Assembly: GCA_963851405.1 (NCBI GenBank)
Contig: CAWKPB010000006.1
Span: 186,001-250,000, forward strand
Direction of reading: 5' to 3'
DNA from: JANPBY01 sp963851405
GTDB taxonomy: Bacteria; Actinomycetota; Actinomycetes; DATJPE01
Length of the DNA stretch: 64,000 nucleotides
Positions 48,979 through 58,390 of the stretch are shown here, one piece after another (the first letter of the stretch is position 1; every line of letters starts with the position of its first letter). Below the pieces are notes generated by a model. It worked only from the letters and a program-made list of their open reading frames with translations, had not been told where the DNA came from and ran no database searches. A program made the translations under genes and the position numbers.

Positions 48979-49203
48979 TCAGTTCGTGACCCGCGTCACC
49001 GCGTCTGTGGACACCGGATCGAGTCCTTCCCCGCCCTGCCGCACCCAGGCTGCGAGTTGCGATCGCATGGCCGGAGCCCAGAACAGCCGCAGATGTTCGG
49101 CCACCCGCTCGGCCGCCTCATCGGCGGGGAGGTGCCCATAGTTGGCCGCGATCTGATTGACCATCCGCACGAGCGCGGAGGGAGCAGCGACGGGCGCAGT
49201 CAT
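48979..49203 (-). CDS. fdsD: Formate dehydrogenase delta subunit FdsD
   Basis: A 74-residue protein. VRMVNQIAANYGHLPADEAA then ERVAEHLRLFWAPAMRSQL is the FdsD pattern (MANQI, FWDPRM in relatives). FdsD is needed for activity of soluble NAD-dependent formate dehydrogenases. The start overlaps the fdsA stop by one base, and it is the last gene of the fds operon. The FdhD-like sulfurtransferase gene often found between A and D (fdsC) is absent. Confidence 0.82.
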   Translation of the reverse strand: MTAPVAAPSALVRMVNQIAANYGHLPADEAAERVAEHLRLFWAPAMRSQLAAWVRQGGEGLDPVSTDAVTRVTN

Positions 49204-51986
49204 CAGACGGGCACGGAGACAGGGGAGGACGTGACCGCAACCTGGACGGCAGTCACCTTGTACTCGGGACAGTTTGTGGCCCAGTCCGAATACTCCGTGG
49301 TTACCACGTTCGCGCCACTCACCGGGTGGTGGAAAGTCGTGTAGACCACTCCTTGGGCCATCCGGTCGGAGTACTGAGCCCGCATGGTGGTCTCACCGAC
49401 CCGACTCGTGAGCCGTACCCAGTCACCGTCGCCGATCCCGCGCTCCTCGGCGTCGTGAGGGTGGATGTCGAGGAGATCTTCGTCGTGCCACACCACATTG
49501 GCGGTACGGCGAGTCTGAGCCCCCACGTTGTATTGGGAGAGCGTCCTTCCGGTCGTCAGGATCAGCGGGAAGCGTCGAGTGGTCCGTTCGTCGGTCGCCA
49601 CGTAGGGCGTCTCAACGAAACGTCCCTTACCCCGAACGAAATGATCGACATGCATGAATCGCGTGCCGTCCGGCGCGGCGTCGTTGCACGGCCACTGGAT
49701 GCTCCCCAGTTCATCCAGACGCTTAAACGAGACGCCGGCAAAGGTGGGAGTGACCTGAGCGATCTCGTCCATGATCTCCGCCGCGGAGTCATAGTCCATC
49801 GGGTAGCCCATGGCTGTGGCCAGCTCGCAGGCAACCTGCCATTCCTGTCGACCGGTACGGGTGGCCATGACAGGCCGGACCCTGTTGATGCGCCTTTCGG
49901 CGTTCGTGAAGGTGCCGTCTTTCTCCAGGAACGAGGTGCCGGGCAGGAAGACGTGCGCGAACGCAGCGGTCTCATTGACGAAGAGGTCCTGCACGATGAG
50001 TAGGTCCAACGCGCTGAGGGCTGCCTTGACGTGCGCGGTATTCGGGTCTGACTGTGCCAAGTCCTCGCCCTGGACGAACATCGCCCGGTAGGTGCCGGCC
50101 AGCGCCGCCTCGAACATGTTGGGGATGCGCAGCCCGGGCTCCGCTTCGATGGGGCGTCCCCAGACCTGTTCGAAGACCTCGCGGACAGCGTCATCGGACA
50201 CGTGTCGGTACCCGGGGAGCTCGTGCGGGAAGGAACCCATGTCGCACGACCCCTGCACGTTGTTCTGCCCACGCAACGGGTTGACCCCCACCCCCTCACG
50301 ACCGATATTGCCCGTAGCCATGGCCAAGTTGGCCATGGCCATGACCATGGTGGATCCCTGGCTGTGCTCCGTGACACCAAGGCCGTAATAGATCGCGCCG
50401 TTGGCAGCGCCCGCATACAACCGGGCCGCGTCCCTGAGTGCCTCGGCCGAGACACCGCTGACGGCTTCGACGGCCTCTGGACTGTTCTCGGGAAGCGCGA
50501 TGAACGATTCCCAGCGAGCGAAGTCACCGGGCTCACACCGTTCCGCGATGTAGGCCCGGTCGATCAGGCCTTCGGTCATGGCCACGTGCGCCATCGCGTT
50601 GACGACGGCCACGTTGGACCCGGGTTGTAGTTGGAGGTGATGTGCAGCCTGGATGTGCGGGCTGCGAACCAGATCGATGCGGCGGGGATCGATGACGATG
50701 AGTTGCGCGCCAGCCCGCAGGCGCCGCTTCATCCGCGAGGCGAACACGGGGTGCCCGTCGGTCGGGTTCGCCCCGATGACCACGATCACATCGGCTGACT
50801 CCACGGACTTGAAGTCTTGGGTTCCTGCGGAGGTCCCGAAGGTCTGCTTGAGCCCATAGCCGGTCGGGGAGTGGCAGACGCGTGCACAGGTGTCGACGTT
50901 GTTGTTGCCGAACGCGGCACGGATCATCTTCTGAACCACGTAGACCTCTTCGTTCGTGCAGCGCGACGAGGTGATGCCGCCGATGGCGTGGGTCCCATGC
51001 TTGGTCTGGATTTCGAGTAGCCGCCGCGCTGAGTATTCGATGGCCTCGTCCCAACTGACTTCACGCCAGGCCTCGTCGATCGACTCCCGGATCATTGGGG
51101 ACAGCACTCGGTCGGGGTGTGTGGCGTAGCCGAAAGCGAAGCGTCCCTTCACGCAGGAATGGCCTTCATTGGCGCCACCAGTCTTGGACGGCACCATACG
51201 GACGACCTGATCGCCTCTCATCTCGGCGCGGAAGGAACACCCCACACCGCAGTAAGCGCACGTCGTGAGGACGCTGCGCGTGGGGATGCCCAGGTCGATG
51301 ACCGTCTTCTCCTGCAGGGTGGAGGTGGGGCAAGCCTGGACGCAAGCGCCGCATGACACGCATTCCGAGTCGAGGAATGTCTCACCGGCGCTAGCGGATA
51401 CGGAGGAATCGAAACCTCGACCAGCGATGGTCAGCGCCAAGGTCCCCTGAACCTCGTCGCAGGCCCGAACACAACGGGAACAGACGATGCATTTGCTTGC
51501 GTCGAAGGAGAAGTACGGATTGCTGGCGTCCGTCGGCGCGTCAAGGTGATTGGCGCCCTCGCCATAGCGAACGTCTCTGAGCCCGACGACTCCTGCCATG
51601 TCCTGTAGCTCGCAGTCCCCGTTGGCCGGACAGGTCAGACAGTCGAGCGGGTGATCGGAGATGTAGAGCTCCATGACACCTCGACGCAGCCGCTCGAGCC
51701 GTGGGGTCTGGGTGCGGACTGACATGCCTGCTGCAACGGGTGTTGTGCAGGAGGCCGGAGTACCAGCGCGTCCGTCCACCTCGACCAGACAGAGGCGACA
51801 CGAACCAAAGGACTCCAAGTTGTCCGAGGCGCACAGTTTGGGCACGTCGATTCCGGCGAGGGCAGCCGCCCTCATCACGGATGTGCCCTCTGGCACGGCA
51901 ATCTGGGCACCGTCAACGGTGACCTCGATCTCGGATGGGCCGGATCGCGCGGGAGTACCGAGATCGGGTTCGCGGATGAGCGTCAT
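49203..51986 (-). CDS. fdsA: NAD-dependent formate dehydrogenase alpha subunit (Mo-bis-MGD, Fe-S)
   Basis: Catalytic subunit, 927 residues. N-terminal [2Fe-2S] domain with CASDNLESFGSCRLCLVEVD, a His/Cys cluster (HPLDCLTCPANGDCELQ), two 4Fe-4S sets (CIVCSRCVRAC and CVSCGACVQAC), a further Fe-S motif CAYCGVGCSF, then the molybdopterin domain. The Mo ligand is predicted as Cys371 in ARVCHSPTGYG, followed by His372; selenocysteine is not used. The C-terminal Mo-binding part has TTGRTLSQYNVG. ATG 51986 overlaps the fdsGB stop. The NuoG-like N-terminus shows it feeds electrons to the NADH module. Confidence 0.93.
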   Translation of the reverse strand: MTLIREPDLGTPARSGPSEIEVTVDGAQIAVPEGTSVMRAAALAGIDVPKLCASDNLESFGSCRLCLVEVDGRAGTPASCTTPVAAGMSVRTQTPRLERLRRGVMELYISDHPLDCLTCPANGDCELQDMAGVVGLRDVRYGEGANHLDAPTDASNPYFSFDASKCIVCSRCVRACDEVQGTLALTIAGRGFDSSVSASAGETFLDSECVSCGACVQACPTSTLQEKTVIDLGIPTRSVLTTCAYCGVGCSFRAEMRGDQVVRMVPSKTGGANEGHSCVKGRFAFGYATHPDRVLSPMIRESIDEAWREVSWDEAIEYSARRLLEIQTKHGTHAIGGITSSRCTNEEVYVVQKMIRAAFGNNNVDTCARVCHSPTGYGLKQTFGTSAGTQDFKSVESADVIVVIGANPTDGHPVFASRMKRRLRAGAQLIVIDPRRIDLVRSPHIQAAHHLQLQPGSNVAVVNAMAHVAMTEGLIDRAYIAERCEPGDFARWESFIALPENSPEAVEAVSGVSAEALRDAARLYAGAANGAIYYGLGVTEHSQGSTMVMAMANLAMATGNIGREGVGVNPLRGQNNVQGSCDMGSFPHELPGYRHVSDDAVREVFEQVWGRPIEAEPGLRIPNMFEAALAGTYRAMFVQGEDLAQSDPNTAHVKAALSALDLLIVQDLFVNETAAFAHVFLPGTSFLEKDGTFTNAERRINRVRPVMATRTGRQEWQVACELATAMGYPMDYDSAAEIMDEIAQVTPTFAGVSFKRLDELGSIQWPCNDAAPDGTRFMHVDHFVRGKGRFVETPYVATDERTTRRFPLILTTGRTLSQYNVGAQTRRTANVVWHDEDLLDIHPHDAEERGIGDGDWVRLTSRVGETTMRAQYSDRMAQGVVYTTFHHPVSGANVVTTEYSDWATNCPEYKVTAVQVAVTSSPVSVPV

Positions 51987-54085
51987 GACGGGACCTCCTC
52001 TACGGCGACAGGATCGAGCCCGAAGTCTTGCGGGAACTGATGCAAGGCGCTGCGCACCGGCATCGGTGTGAGCCCGCCCATGGCGCACAGCGAGCCATCA
52101 GTCATGACTTCGCACAAATCCTCAAGGACAGCCAGGTCGTGGGCCCGGTCGACTCCGGCGACCAGTCGGTCGATCACTTCCACCCCACGGACAGAGCCGA
52201 TGCGGCATGGTGTGCACTTCCCGCACGACTCCACTGCGCAGAATTCCATGGCGAAGCGGGCCTGAGCGGCCATGTCGACGGTGTCGTCGAAGACGACGAT
52301 TCCGCCATGTCCGACCATCGCGCCGGCTTCGGCGAATGCCTCGTAGTCCATCGGTAGGTCAAAACGATCTGGCGCGAGGTAAGCCCCGAGTGGACCACCA
52401 ACCTGGACCGCCCGCACCGGACGACCCGACGCGGTCCCGCCGCCGTAATCGGAGATGAGTGCGCCCAAGGTCGTCCCGAAGGCCGTCTCAACGATGCCTC
52501 CCTGCTGGATGTTCCCTCCCAGTTGGAACACCTGGGTTCCTCGCGACCGTCCGGTCCCCAACGCGTGATAGGCCCCGGCTCCCTCGGAGATGATGGCTGG
52601 GATGCTCGCGAGCGTGAGCACGTTGTTGACGACTGTCGGCTGGCCGAACAGTCCTTTCAGGGCGGGCAGCGGGGGTTTGGCTCTGATCACCCCACGCTTA
52701 CCTTCAAGGCTCTCCAGCATCGCCGTTTCCTCGCCGCAGATGTAGGCGCCTGCTCCCACCCGGATGTGGACGTCGAAAGGTCGCCCGCTACCGAGTACAT
52801 CGGGACCGAGCCAGCCATCGTGGCGAGCCGCCGCGATGGCTCGCTCCAGCGCGGTCACCGCTGCGGGGTATTCCGAACGGAGGTAGACGAAGCCCTCGCT
52901 TGCTCCCACCGCCAGCCCGCAGATCGCCATGCCCTCGAGCAAGGTCAGCGGATCACCTTCAATGAGCATCCGGTCGGCGAACGTGCCGCTGTCCCCCTCG
53001 TCGGCGTTACAGCACACGTACTTCTGCTCGCCTGGGGCGTCGAGAACGGTCCGCCACTTGATGCCAGCGGGGAAGCCCGCGCCGCCGCGCCCACGGAGTC
53101 CCGACTCCACGACATCGTCAACGATTTGGGTCGACGTCTGGGTGATGGCCCGACGTAGTCCGGCCAGGCCGCCGTGCTCGACGAAGTCGGCCGTGGAAAC
53201 CGGGTCGATGACCCCGACGCGAGCGAAGGTGAGGCGTTGCTGGCTGGCGAGCCAAGGGATCTCTTCGGTCGGGCCAAGGAGCAAGTCGTGTGCCCCGCCG
53301 TCCAGGAATCCGGAATCGAGCAGCCCAGCAACATCGTCCACGCCGACGGGGCCATAGGCCAGCCGTCCGCGGTCGGTGACGACCTCAACCAAAGGCTCCA
53401 GCCAGAGCATGCCCCGCGAGCCGTTACGGACCATCGATACGTGACGACCGCGCGCGCCGGCTCCGTGGCTGATTGCGGTGGCCACCTGATCCGCGCCCAC
53501 CGAACGTGCCGCGGTGTCGCCGGGGACATACACCGTCACGGCCATCGAGTCAGATCCGGCTTCTGCGGGTTCCTCGCGAATCAGGGGAGTGGGCTCACCT
53601 GTAGCCGGCCTAGTAAAAGAGGACAGAACCTCGTCGAAGGTTTCGCTGTCAACCCGTCCGTACGTCTCACCGTTCACCATGACTGCGGGCGAAAGCGCGC
53701 AGTTTCCGAGGCAAAAGACCTCGTCCAAGGTGACGCCGCCGGGACTTGTCTCGCCGAGGTCAACTCCAACTACGCGTTCGGCGTGCTCGACCAGCGCCCA
53801 GGCTCCACGCGCCTGACAGGCTTCTGCCCGACAGATCTGCACATGCGTTCTGCCGCGGGGGGTCGTGGTGAGGTCGCTGTAGAAGGTCGCGACGCCGTGC
53901 ACCTCTGCTCTAGAGAGGTTCAGAGTCGCAGCCACCACAGCAATCGTCTGCGAGTCGACACAGCCAAAACGGTGCTGAAGCGCACGAAGAACGGGGAGAA
54001 GCGGACCCGCTTGATGCCGGTGCGCCTCGATCACCTCGAGCGCCTCGGTCTCCGACCACGGTTGTGACGCCGAGGACTCGACCAC
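51983..54085 (-). CDS. Fused formate dehydrogenase gamma-beta subunit (FdsG-FdsB)
   Basis: A 700-residue fusion. Residues about 10-155 are a NuoE-like thioredoxin-fold domain with [2Fe-2S] cysteines in CRAEACQARG and CLGNCALSP. From about 180 it is NuoF-like: an N-terminal thioredoxin-like part, FMN loop GLRGRGGAGFPAGIKWR, NADH loop GEETAMLESLEGKRG and 4Fe-4S motif ESCGKCTPCRIGS. In most relatives these are two genes, fdsG and fdsB. The start is GTG 54085, with AAGGAG eight bases upstream. An ATG at 54124 lies inside a TATGAT promoter element and is rejected. Confidence 0.9.
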   Translation of the reverse strand: MVESSASQPWSETEALEVIEAHRHQAGPLLPVLRALQHRFGCVDSQTIAVVAATLNLSRAEVHGVATFYSDLTTTPRGRTHVQICRAEACQARGAWALVEHAERVVGVDLGETSPGGVTLDEVFCLGNCALSPAVMVNGETYGRVDSETFDEVLSSFTRPATGEPTPLIREEPAEAGSDSMAVTVYVPGDTAARSVGADQVATAISHGAGARGRHVSMVRNGSRGMLWLEPLVEVVTDRGRLAYGPVGVDDVAGLLDSGFLDGGAHDLLLGPTEEIPWLASQQRLTFARVGVIDPVSTADFVEHGGLAGLRRAITQTSTQIVDDVVESGLRGRGGAGFPAGIKWRTVLDAPGEQKYVCCNADEGDSGTFADRMLIEGDPLTLLEGMAICGLAVGASEGFVYLRSEYPAAVTALERAIAAARHDGWLGPDVLGSGRPFDVHIRVGAGAYICGEETAMLESLEGKRGVIRAKPPLPALKGLFGQPTVVNNVLTLASIPAIISEGAGAYHALGTGRSRGTQVFQLGGNIQQGGIVETAFGTTLGALISDYGGGTASGRPVRAVQVGGPLGAYLAPDRFDLPMDYEAFAEAGAMVGHGGIVVFDDTVDMAAQARFAMEFCAVESCGKCTPCRIGSVRGVEVIDRLVAGVDRAHDLAVLEDLCEVMTDGSLCAMGGLTPMPVRSALHQFPQDFGLDPVAVEEVPS

Positions 54086-54119
54086 CTGGCAACTCCTTAT
54101 GGGCTTCGGGGTGTTGACG

Positions 54120-54125
54120 ATCATA
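54120..54125 (-). promoter_or_regulatory. Candidate -10 element of the fds operon
   Basis: TATGAT on the minus strand, 35 bases before the GTG start of fdsGB, leaves a leader of about 28 bases containing AAGGAG. The -35 position (54148-54143, TCAGGT) is weak, which suits an activated promoter. The remaining bases to 54385 hold no supported gene. Confidence 0.5.
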
Positions 54126-54385
54126 GGCCGCGGCCTTCCCGCACCTGAGGAATATCGGCCCCCACGTCGACTTCATGGCCAGCTTCCCGGCCCATGGTCA
54201 CGGGGGTGGCCGGCCGAGACCGGACAGGTGGTGGGCCACTGGCTGCTCGCCGAGTAGACGACGGCAAGGAACATCTGAGCGTCTGGCCATGCGTCAGCCA
54301 TCTCGGGTTGGCGGCAGGTCGGACCCCCGCGGCGCCGTACTCTGGGCGGGTCAGGGTGGCAGCTCCGTTCGCAGGAAGGAGGGAC

Positions 54386-55006
54386 GTGAGCGTCCAGCAA
54401 ACCCAGGTACAGACCGACCGCATCGTCACGGTCCCCAACCTGCTGAGCATCCTCCGGCTGCTTGGAATCCCTCTGTTCCTGTGGCTGGTACTGAGCGAGC
54501 AGGCCAACGGGTGGGCGGCAGTCGTCCTGATCCTGAGCGCACTCACCGACTACCTCGACGGGATGGTTGCGAGGCGGTGGAATCAGATCTCTCGAGTCGG
54601 GCAGCTGCTCGACCCGGTCGCGGATCGGCTGTACGTGATCGCGGCGCTCGTGGCGTTCGGCATCGAGGGGATCGTCCCCTGGTGGCTGGTGGCGCTGTTG
54701 TTTGCCCGTGACCTCGTGCTCCTCCTGACTTTGCCGAAACTGAAGCGGCTGGGCTATGTCGGACTTCCGGTTCATTTCCTGGGCAAGGCGGCCACGGCCT
54801 GTCTCCTCGCCGCGTTCCCTCCACTCCTCCTGGGAGCCAGCCAGACGCCCCTCACGGATGGCTGGAACGCCCTTGGCTGGGGCCTGCTCATTTGGGGGAC
54901 CTTCCTGTACTGGTGGGCTGCCGTGGTCTACCTGATCCAGGTACGCGGTTTGGGTGATGCGTCCAAAGTCACTGTCGGCTCTGGTCTCGACTCGGGGGGG
55001 CGCTGA
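54386..55006 (+). CDS. CDP-alcohol phosphatidyltransferase (PgsA-like)
   Basis: A 206-residue inner-membrane enzyme with four to six hydrophobic helices. The full family motif D-x2-DG-x2-AR-x8-G-x3-D-x3-D is present as DYLDGMVARRWNQISRVGQL then LDPVAD. It transfers a phosphatidyl group from CDP-diacylglycerol to an alcohol such as glycerol-3-phosphate or inositol phosphate; the acceptor is unresolved. GTG 54386 follows AGGAAGGAGGG. It opens the conserved block that leads to gcvH and garA, where M. tuberculosis has pgsA2. Confidence 0.9.
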   Translation: MSVQQTQVQTDRIVTVPNLLSILRLLGIPLFLWLVLSEQANGWAAVVLILSALTDYLDGMVARRWNQISRVGQLLDPVADRLYVIAALVAFGIEGIVPWWLVALLFARDLVLLLTLPKLKRLGYVGLPVHFLGKAATACLLAAFPPLLLGASQTPLTDGWNALGWGLLIWGTFLYWWAAVVYLIQVRGLGDASKVTVGSGLDSGGR

Positions 55007-55007
55007 C

Positions 55008-57506
55008 ATGAAGGCGGTGGTGATGGCGGGCGGTGAAGGCACGCGACTCCGCCCCATGACAGCGGGCACGCCTAAACCGTTGCTGCCTATCGTGAATAAG
55101 CCGCTGATGGGACATGTGCTTGATCTGCTCAAGCGCCACGGACTGGTTGACAACGTGGTCACGGTTCAGTTTCTCGCTGCCTTGGTTCGCGAATACTTCG
55201 GTCATGGCGAAGAGATGGGCATGTCGCTGACCTACGCCACCGAGGACCGCCCGCTAGGGACCGCGGGAAGCGTGAGGAACGCTGAGGCCGCCCTGCGCGA
55301 CGACACCTTCTTGGTCATTAGCGGTGACGCGCTCACTGATTTTGACTTGACTGCCCTGATTGCTCACCATCGCGAGCAGGAGGCGCTCGTCACGGTTCTT
55401 CTGACCCGGGTTCCCGATCCTTTGGAGTTCGGGATCACCCAATTGGGAGAAGACGGATCGGTCCAGCGTTTCCTCGAGAAGCCGACCTGGGGCCAGGTCT
55501 TCAGCGACACCGTCAACACCGGTATCTACGTCATGGAGCCGGAAGTTCTCGACTTCGTCGAGAAGGGCGTGTCGGTTGACTGGTCGGTCGATGTCTTCCC
55601 CGAGCTGTTGGCCAAAGGGCTCCCGATCCAGGGGTACGTCGCTGACGGGTACTGGGCGGACGTGGGAACACACGCGGCCTACCTCGGCGTCCAGGCGGAC
55701 GTTCTCGAGCGCAGGGTTGAGGTCGAGATCCCGGGCTTCGAGGTATCACCGGGGATCTGGGTGGGGGAGGGCGCCGAGATCGATGACAAGGCCATCCTGC
55801 ACGGTCCGCTGATGATCGGGGACTACGCGAAGGTCGAAGCGCGCGCGGAGCTGCGGGAGTACTCGGTCCTGGGCAACAACGTTGTCGTCCGAGAGCGTGC
55901 CTTCGTGGCTCGGTCGGTCGTTCACGACAACGTGTTCGTCGGCCCGCAGGTGAACCTCAGGGGCTGTGTCGTGGGCCGAAACACCGAGTTGATGCGGGCG
56001 GCCAGGCTTGAGGAAGGATCCGTCGTCGGGGACGAGTGCGTCGTCGAGGAAGAAGCCATCGTTTCGGCCGGGGTCAGGGTCTACCCGTTCAAGAGTATTG
56101 AGGCCGGTGCCAGAGTTCGCGAGAGCGTCATCTGGGAGAGCCGCGGTCAACGAACTGTTTTCGGACCACGGGGGGTGTCCGGGATCGTCAATGTTGAGAT
56201 CACACCCGAGCTGGTCGTACGACTCGCTTCAGCGTTCGCGACTCTCATGCAAAAGGGCGCCGTGGTGACGACCAGCCGCGATCACTCTCGCGCAGCCCGC
56301 GCTCTGAAACGGGCCGCGATCTCAGCGCTGACGGCCAGCGCTATTGACGTCCGCGACCTTGAGGTCACGCCACCCTCCGTCGCTCGCTTGGAGGCCACTC
56401 GCGCGGGCGCCGCTGGGGGCTTGATGATTCGGACCACTCCGGGCATTCCCGAGAGCGTGGACATCACCTTCCTGGACTCGCAGGGGCTCGATCTTTCTCC
56501 GTCAGCGCAACGCAAACTTGAGCGAGTCCTCCAGCGGCAGGAGTTCAGGCGCGCCTTCCCCGGTGAGATCGGAGATCTCTCGTTCCCGCCCAGAGCCGTT
56601 GAGTCTTATGTGCAGGAGCTCATGAGTGCCATCGACTTGTCGGGTGTCAGCGAAGCCAAACTCAAGGTCGTGATCGACTGCGCCGGGGGCGTGGCTTCGA
56701 TGGTGCTTCCGTCGCTGCTCGGCCGGGTCGACGTCGAGGTACTGATTGTGAACGGACGCCTCGACGACGATGCCCCCACGGAAACCTCAGCCAAGCGTCG
56801 GAGCGGACTTCGCCGGCTAGGTTCCCTGGTCGAGTCCTCCGGAGCCGACTTTGGAGTCAGATATGACCCAGTCGGAGAACGGATTCGGATCGTTGACGAC
56901 ACCGGATCGGTGATGGGCGACGAGCGTGCGCTGCTGGTCTTCCTCGACCTGGTGGCGTCGGAATCCCCCACCGCACGATTGGCTCTTCCGGTAACGACTA
57001 CTCGCGTCGCAGAACAGGTGTGTGGCTTTCACGGGGCCAGCGTTCATTGGGTCGGAACGGCAGCCGATGATCTGGTCCGCGGCGCGATCGATCACGACTT
57101 GTCCTTCGGTGGGGACGGGCGAGGCGGATACGTCAGCCCAGATGTCGGACCGGCTCTCGACGGGAATGCCGCATTTCTTAAGTTGCTGGGCATGGTCGCG
57201 CGCACCCGTCTGTCGCTGTCTCAGATCGACGCTCGCATTCCGGTGGCGCATGTTCTTCGCCGCAAGGTGGCGACTCCTTGGGCGGCCAAGGGTCAGGTCA
57301 TGCGGACTGTTCAGGAGGCGGCGGTGGGTCGGATCGTCGATACCACGGACGGGATTCGCGTCCTCGAAGACGACGGTCGTTGGGCGCTAGTCGTTCCTGA
57401 TCCTGCCGACGCGGTCACCAGGGTGTGGGCCGAAGCAGACTCGGAGGCTGAGGCCGACGAGCTCCTTGATGAATGGGTCGCCGTGGTCAAGAGCGCCGGT
57501 CGATGA
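55008..57506 (+). CDS. Sugar nucleotidyltransferase fused to a phosphomannomutase-like domain
   Basis: An 832-residue protein. Residues 1-235 are a nucleotidyltransferase (MAGGEGTRLRPMTAGTPKPL, SGDALTDFDL). About 245-370 form left-handed beta-helix hexapeptide repeats (VVHDNVFVGPQVNLRGCVVG). From about 375 there is an alpha-D-phosphohexomutase-like region starting FGPRGVSGIVN. In that region the catalytic serine loop (TASHNP type) reads IRTTPGIPESVDITF and the metal loop DxDGDR is not recognisable, so mutase activity looks lost. Similar fused proteins occur in streptomycetes. It may supply GDP-mannose or a related sugar nucleotide. It is coupled to the DUF881 gene by ATGA. Confidence 0.85.
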   Translation: MKAVVMAGGEGTRLRPMTAGTPKPLLPIVNKPLMGHVLDLLKRHGLVDNVVTVQFLAALVREYFGHGEEMGMSLTYATEDRPLGTAGSVRNAEAALRDDTFLVISGDALTDFDLTALIAHHREQEALVTVLLTRVPDPLEFGITQLGEDGSVQRFLEKPTWGQVFSDTVNTGIYVMEPEVLDFVEKGVSVDWSVDVFPELLAKGLPIQGYVADGYWADVGTHAAYLGVQADVLERRVEVEIPGFEVSPGIWVGEGAEIDDKAILHGPLMIGDYAKVEARAELREYSVLGNNVVVRERAFVARSVVHDNVFVGPQVNLRGCVVGRNTELMRAARLEEGSVVGDECVVEEEAIVSAGVRVYPFKSIEAGARVRESVIWESRGQRTVFGPRGVSGIVNVEITPELVVRLASAFATLMQKGAVVTTSRDHSRAARALKRAAISALTASAIDVRDLEVTPPSVARLEATRAGAAGGLMIRTTPGIPESVDITFLDSQGLDLSPSAQRKLERVLQRQEFRRAFPGEIGDLSFPPRAVESYVQELMSAIDLSGVSEAKLKVVIDCAGGVASMVLPSLLGRVDVEVLIVNGRLDDDAPTETSAKRRSGLRRLGSLVESSGADFGVRYDPVGERIRIVDDTGSVMGDERALLVFLDLVASESPTARLALPVTTTRVAEQVCGFHGASVHWVGTAADDLVRGAIDHDLSFGGDGRGGYVSPDVGPALDGNAAFLKLLGMVARTRLSLSQIDARIPVAHVLRRKVATPWAAKGQVMRTVQEAAVGRIVDTTDGIRVLEDDGRWALVVPDPADAVTRVWAEADSEAEADELLDEWVAVVKSAGR

Positions 57507-58390
57507 TGGTCCGCCCGGCCCCTGGATCAGCGACCGGTTCGGACCCGCTGGGACATGACGAGCCACGAAGTGACCCGGCTGTCGCCTTGCTCGAAAGAAT
57601 TGCCGCGGACGCGCTGGACGAGGGCTACGCGGCGGCAACGAGAAATGGCAGCCACGGGCCACCCACCGACGGGGCGCGTCGATGGTTCCTCAGCGCGTTC
57701 GGTCTCGCACTCATCGCGCTAGTTCTTGCGCTTGCGGTCGCTCAACTGCGAGCCACACAGCCAGAGACCAATCAACGCAAGAGCGAGCTCGGGGCTGCGG
57801 TTTCAGAGGCAGGCGTGCGCATCGATCGGGTCGAAGAGCAGGTGACGTCGGTCGGCACCGACGTGGAGCTGCTCAGGAGCTCTGCCCTGGACTCGGTGAG
57901 CGCGGGCCAAGCTGTGACGGAGGAGGTTGCGGCGCTAGGGGAATCAGCCGGAACCCGGGCGGTGACCGGACCAGGGCTTCGGGTCACCATCGATGATGGG
58001 CCCGTGGACGACGATGCTCTGGCGAACGGCCAGCCGGATCTCGGTCGAATCTTGGACCGTGATCTCCAGATCATCGTGAACGGTCTTTGGCAGGCGGGCG
58101 CGGAGGCCATCGACATCAACGGGCAACGGCTCACCAGTCTCACTGCCATTCGTGGGGCGGGGGACGCCGTCCTCGTGAACTACCGCCCTCTGGTCAGACC
58201 GTACGTCGTTACGGCCATCGGGGACCCGAACACGCTGCCCCCCGGGTTCGCCTCAGGTCAGGCTGGCACTGAGCTGGATGTCCTCCAGCAGACCTACGGC
58301 ATTCGCTACGAAGTGAGCGTCCTGTCTGAGATCACCGTCCCCGGACAACCCGGCGTCGGCCTCCGATATGCCGAGGTGGCTCAGCCATGA
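57503..58390 (+). CDS. DUF881 membrane-anchored protein (first copy)
   Basis: A 295-residue protein with a cytoplasmic N-terminus of about 60 residues, one transmembrane helix (FLSAFGLALIALVLALAVAQ), a coiled coil (about 90-150) and a DUF881 domain (TGPGLRVTIDDGP, INGQRLTSLTAIRGAGDAVL and VVTAIGDPNTL). Related to division-associated YlxW/YlxX proteins. ATG 57503 overlaps the previous stop, and its end overlaps the small basic protein gene. Confidence 0.88.
   Translation: MMVRPAPGSATGSDPLGHDEPRSDPAVALLERIAADALDEGYAAATRNGSHGPPTDGARRWFLSAFGLALIALVLALAVAQLRATQPETNQRKSELGAAVSEAGVRIDRVEEQVTSVGTDVELLRSSALDSVSAGQAVTEEVAALGESAGTRAVTGPGLRVTIDDGPVDDDALANGQPDLGRILDRDLQIIVNGLWQAGAEAIDINGQRLTSLTAIRGAGDAVLVNYRPLVRPYVVTAIGDPNTLPPGFASGQAGTELDVLQQTYGIRYEVSVLSEITVPGQPGVGLRYAEVAQP

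Noticed and set aside
54086..54124. ATG 54124 as the start of the FdsG-FdsB fusion
   Set aside because: The ATG is embedded in TATGAT, a good -10 element, and a better start (GTG 54085 with AAGGAG) lies downstream.
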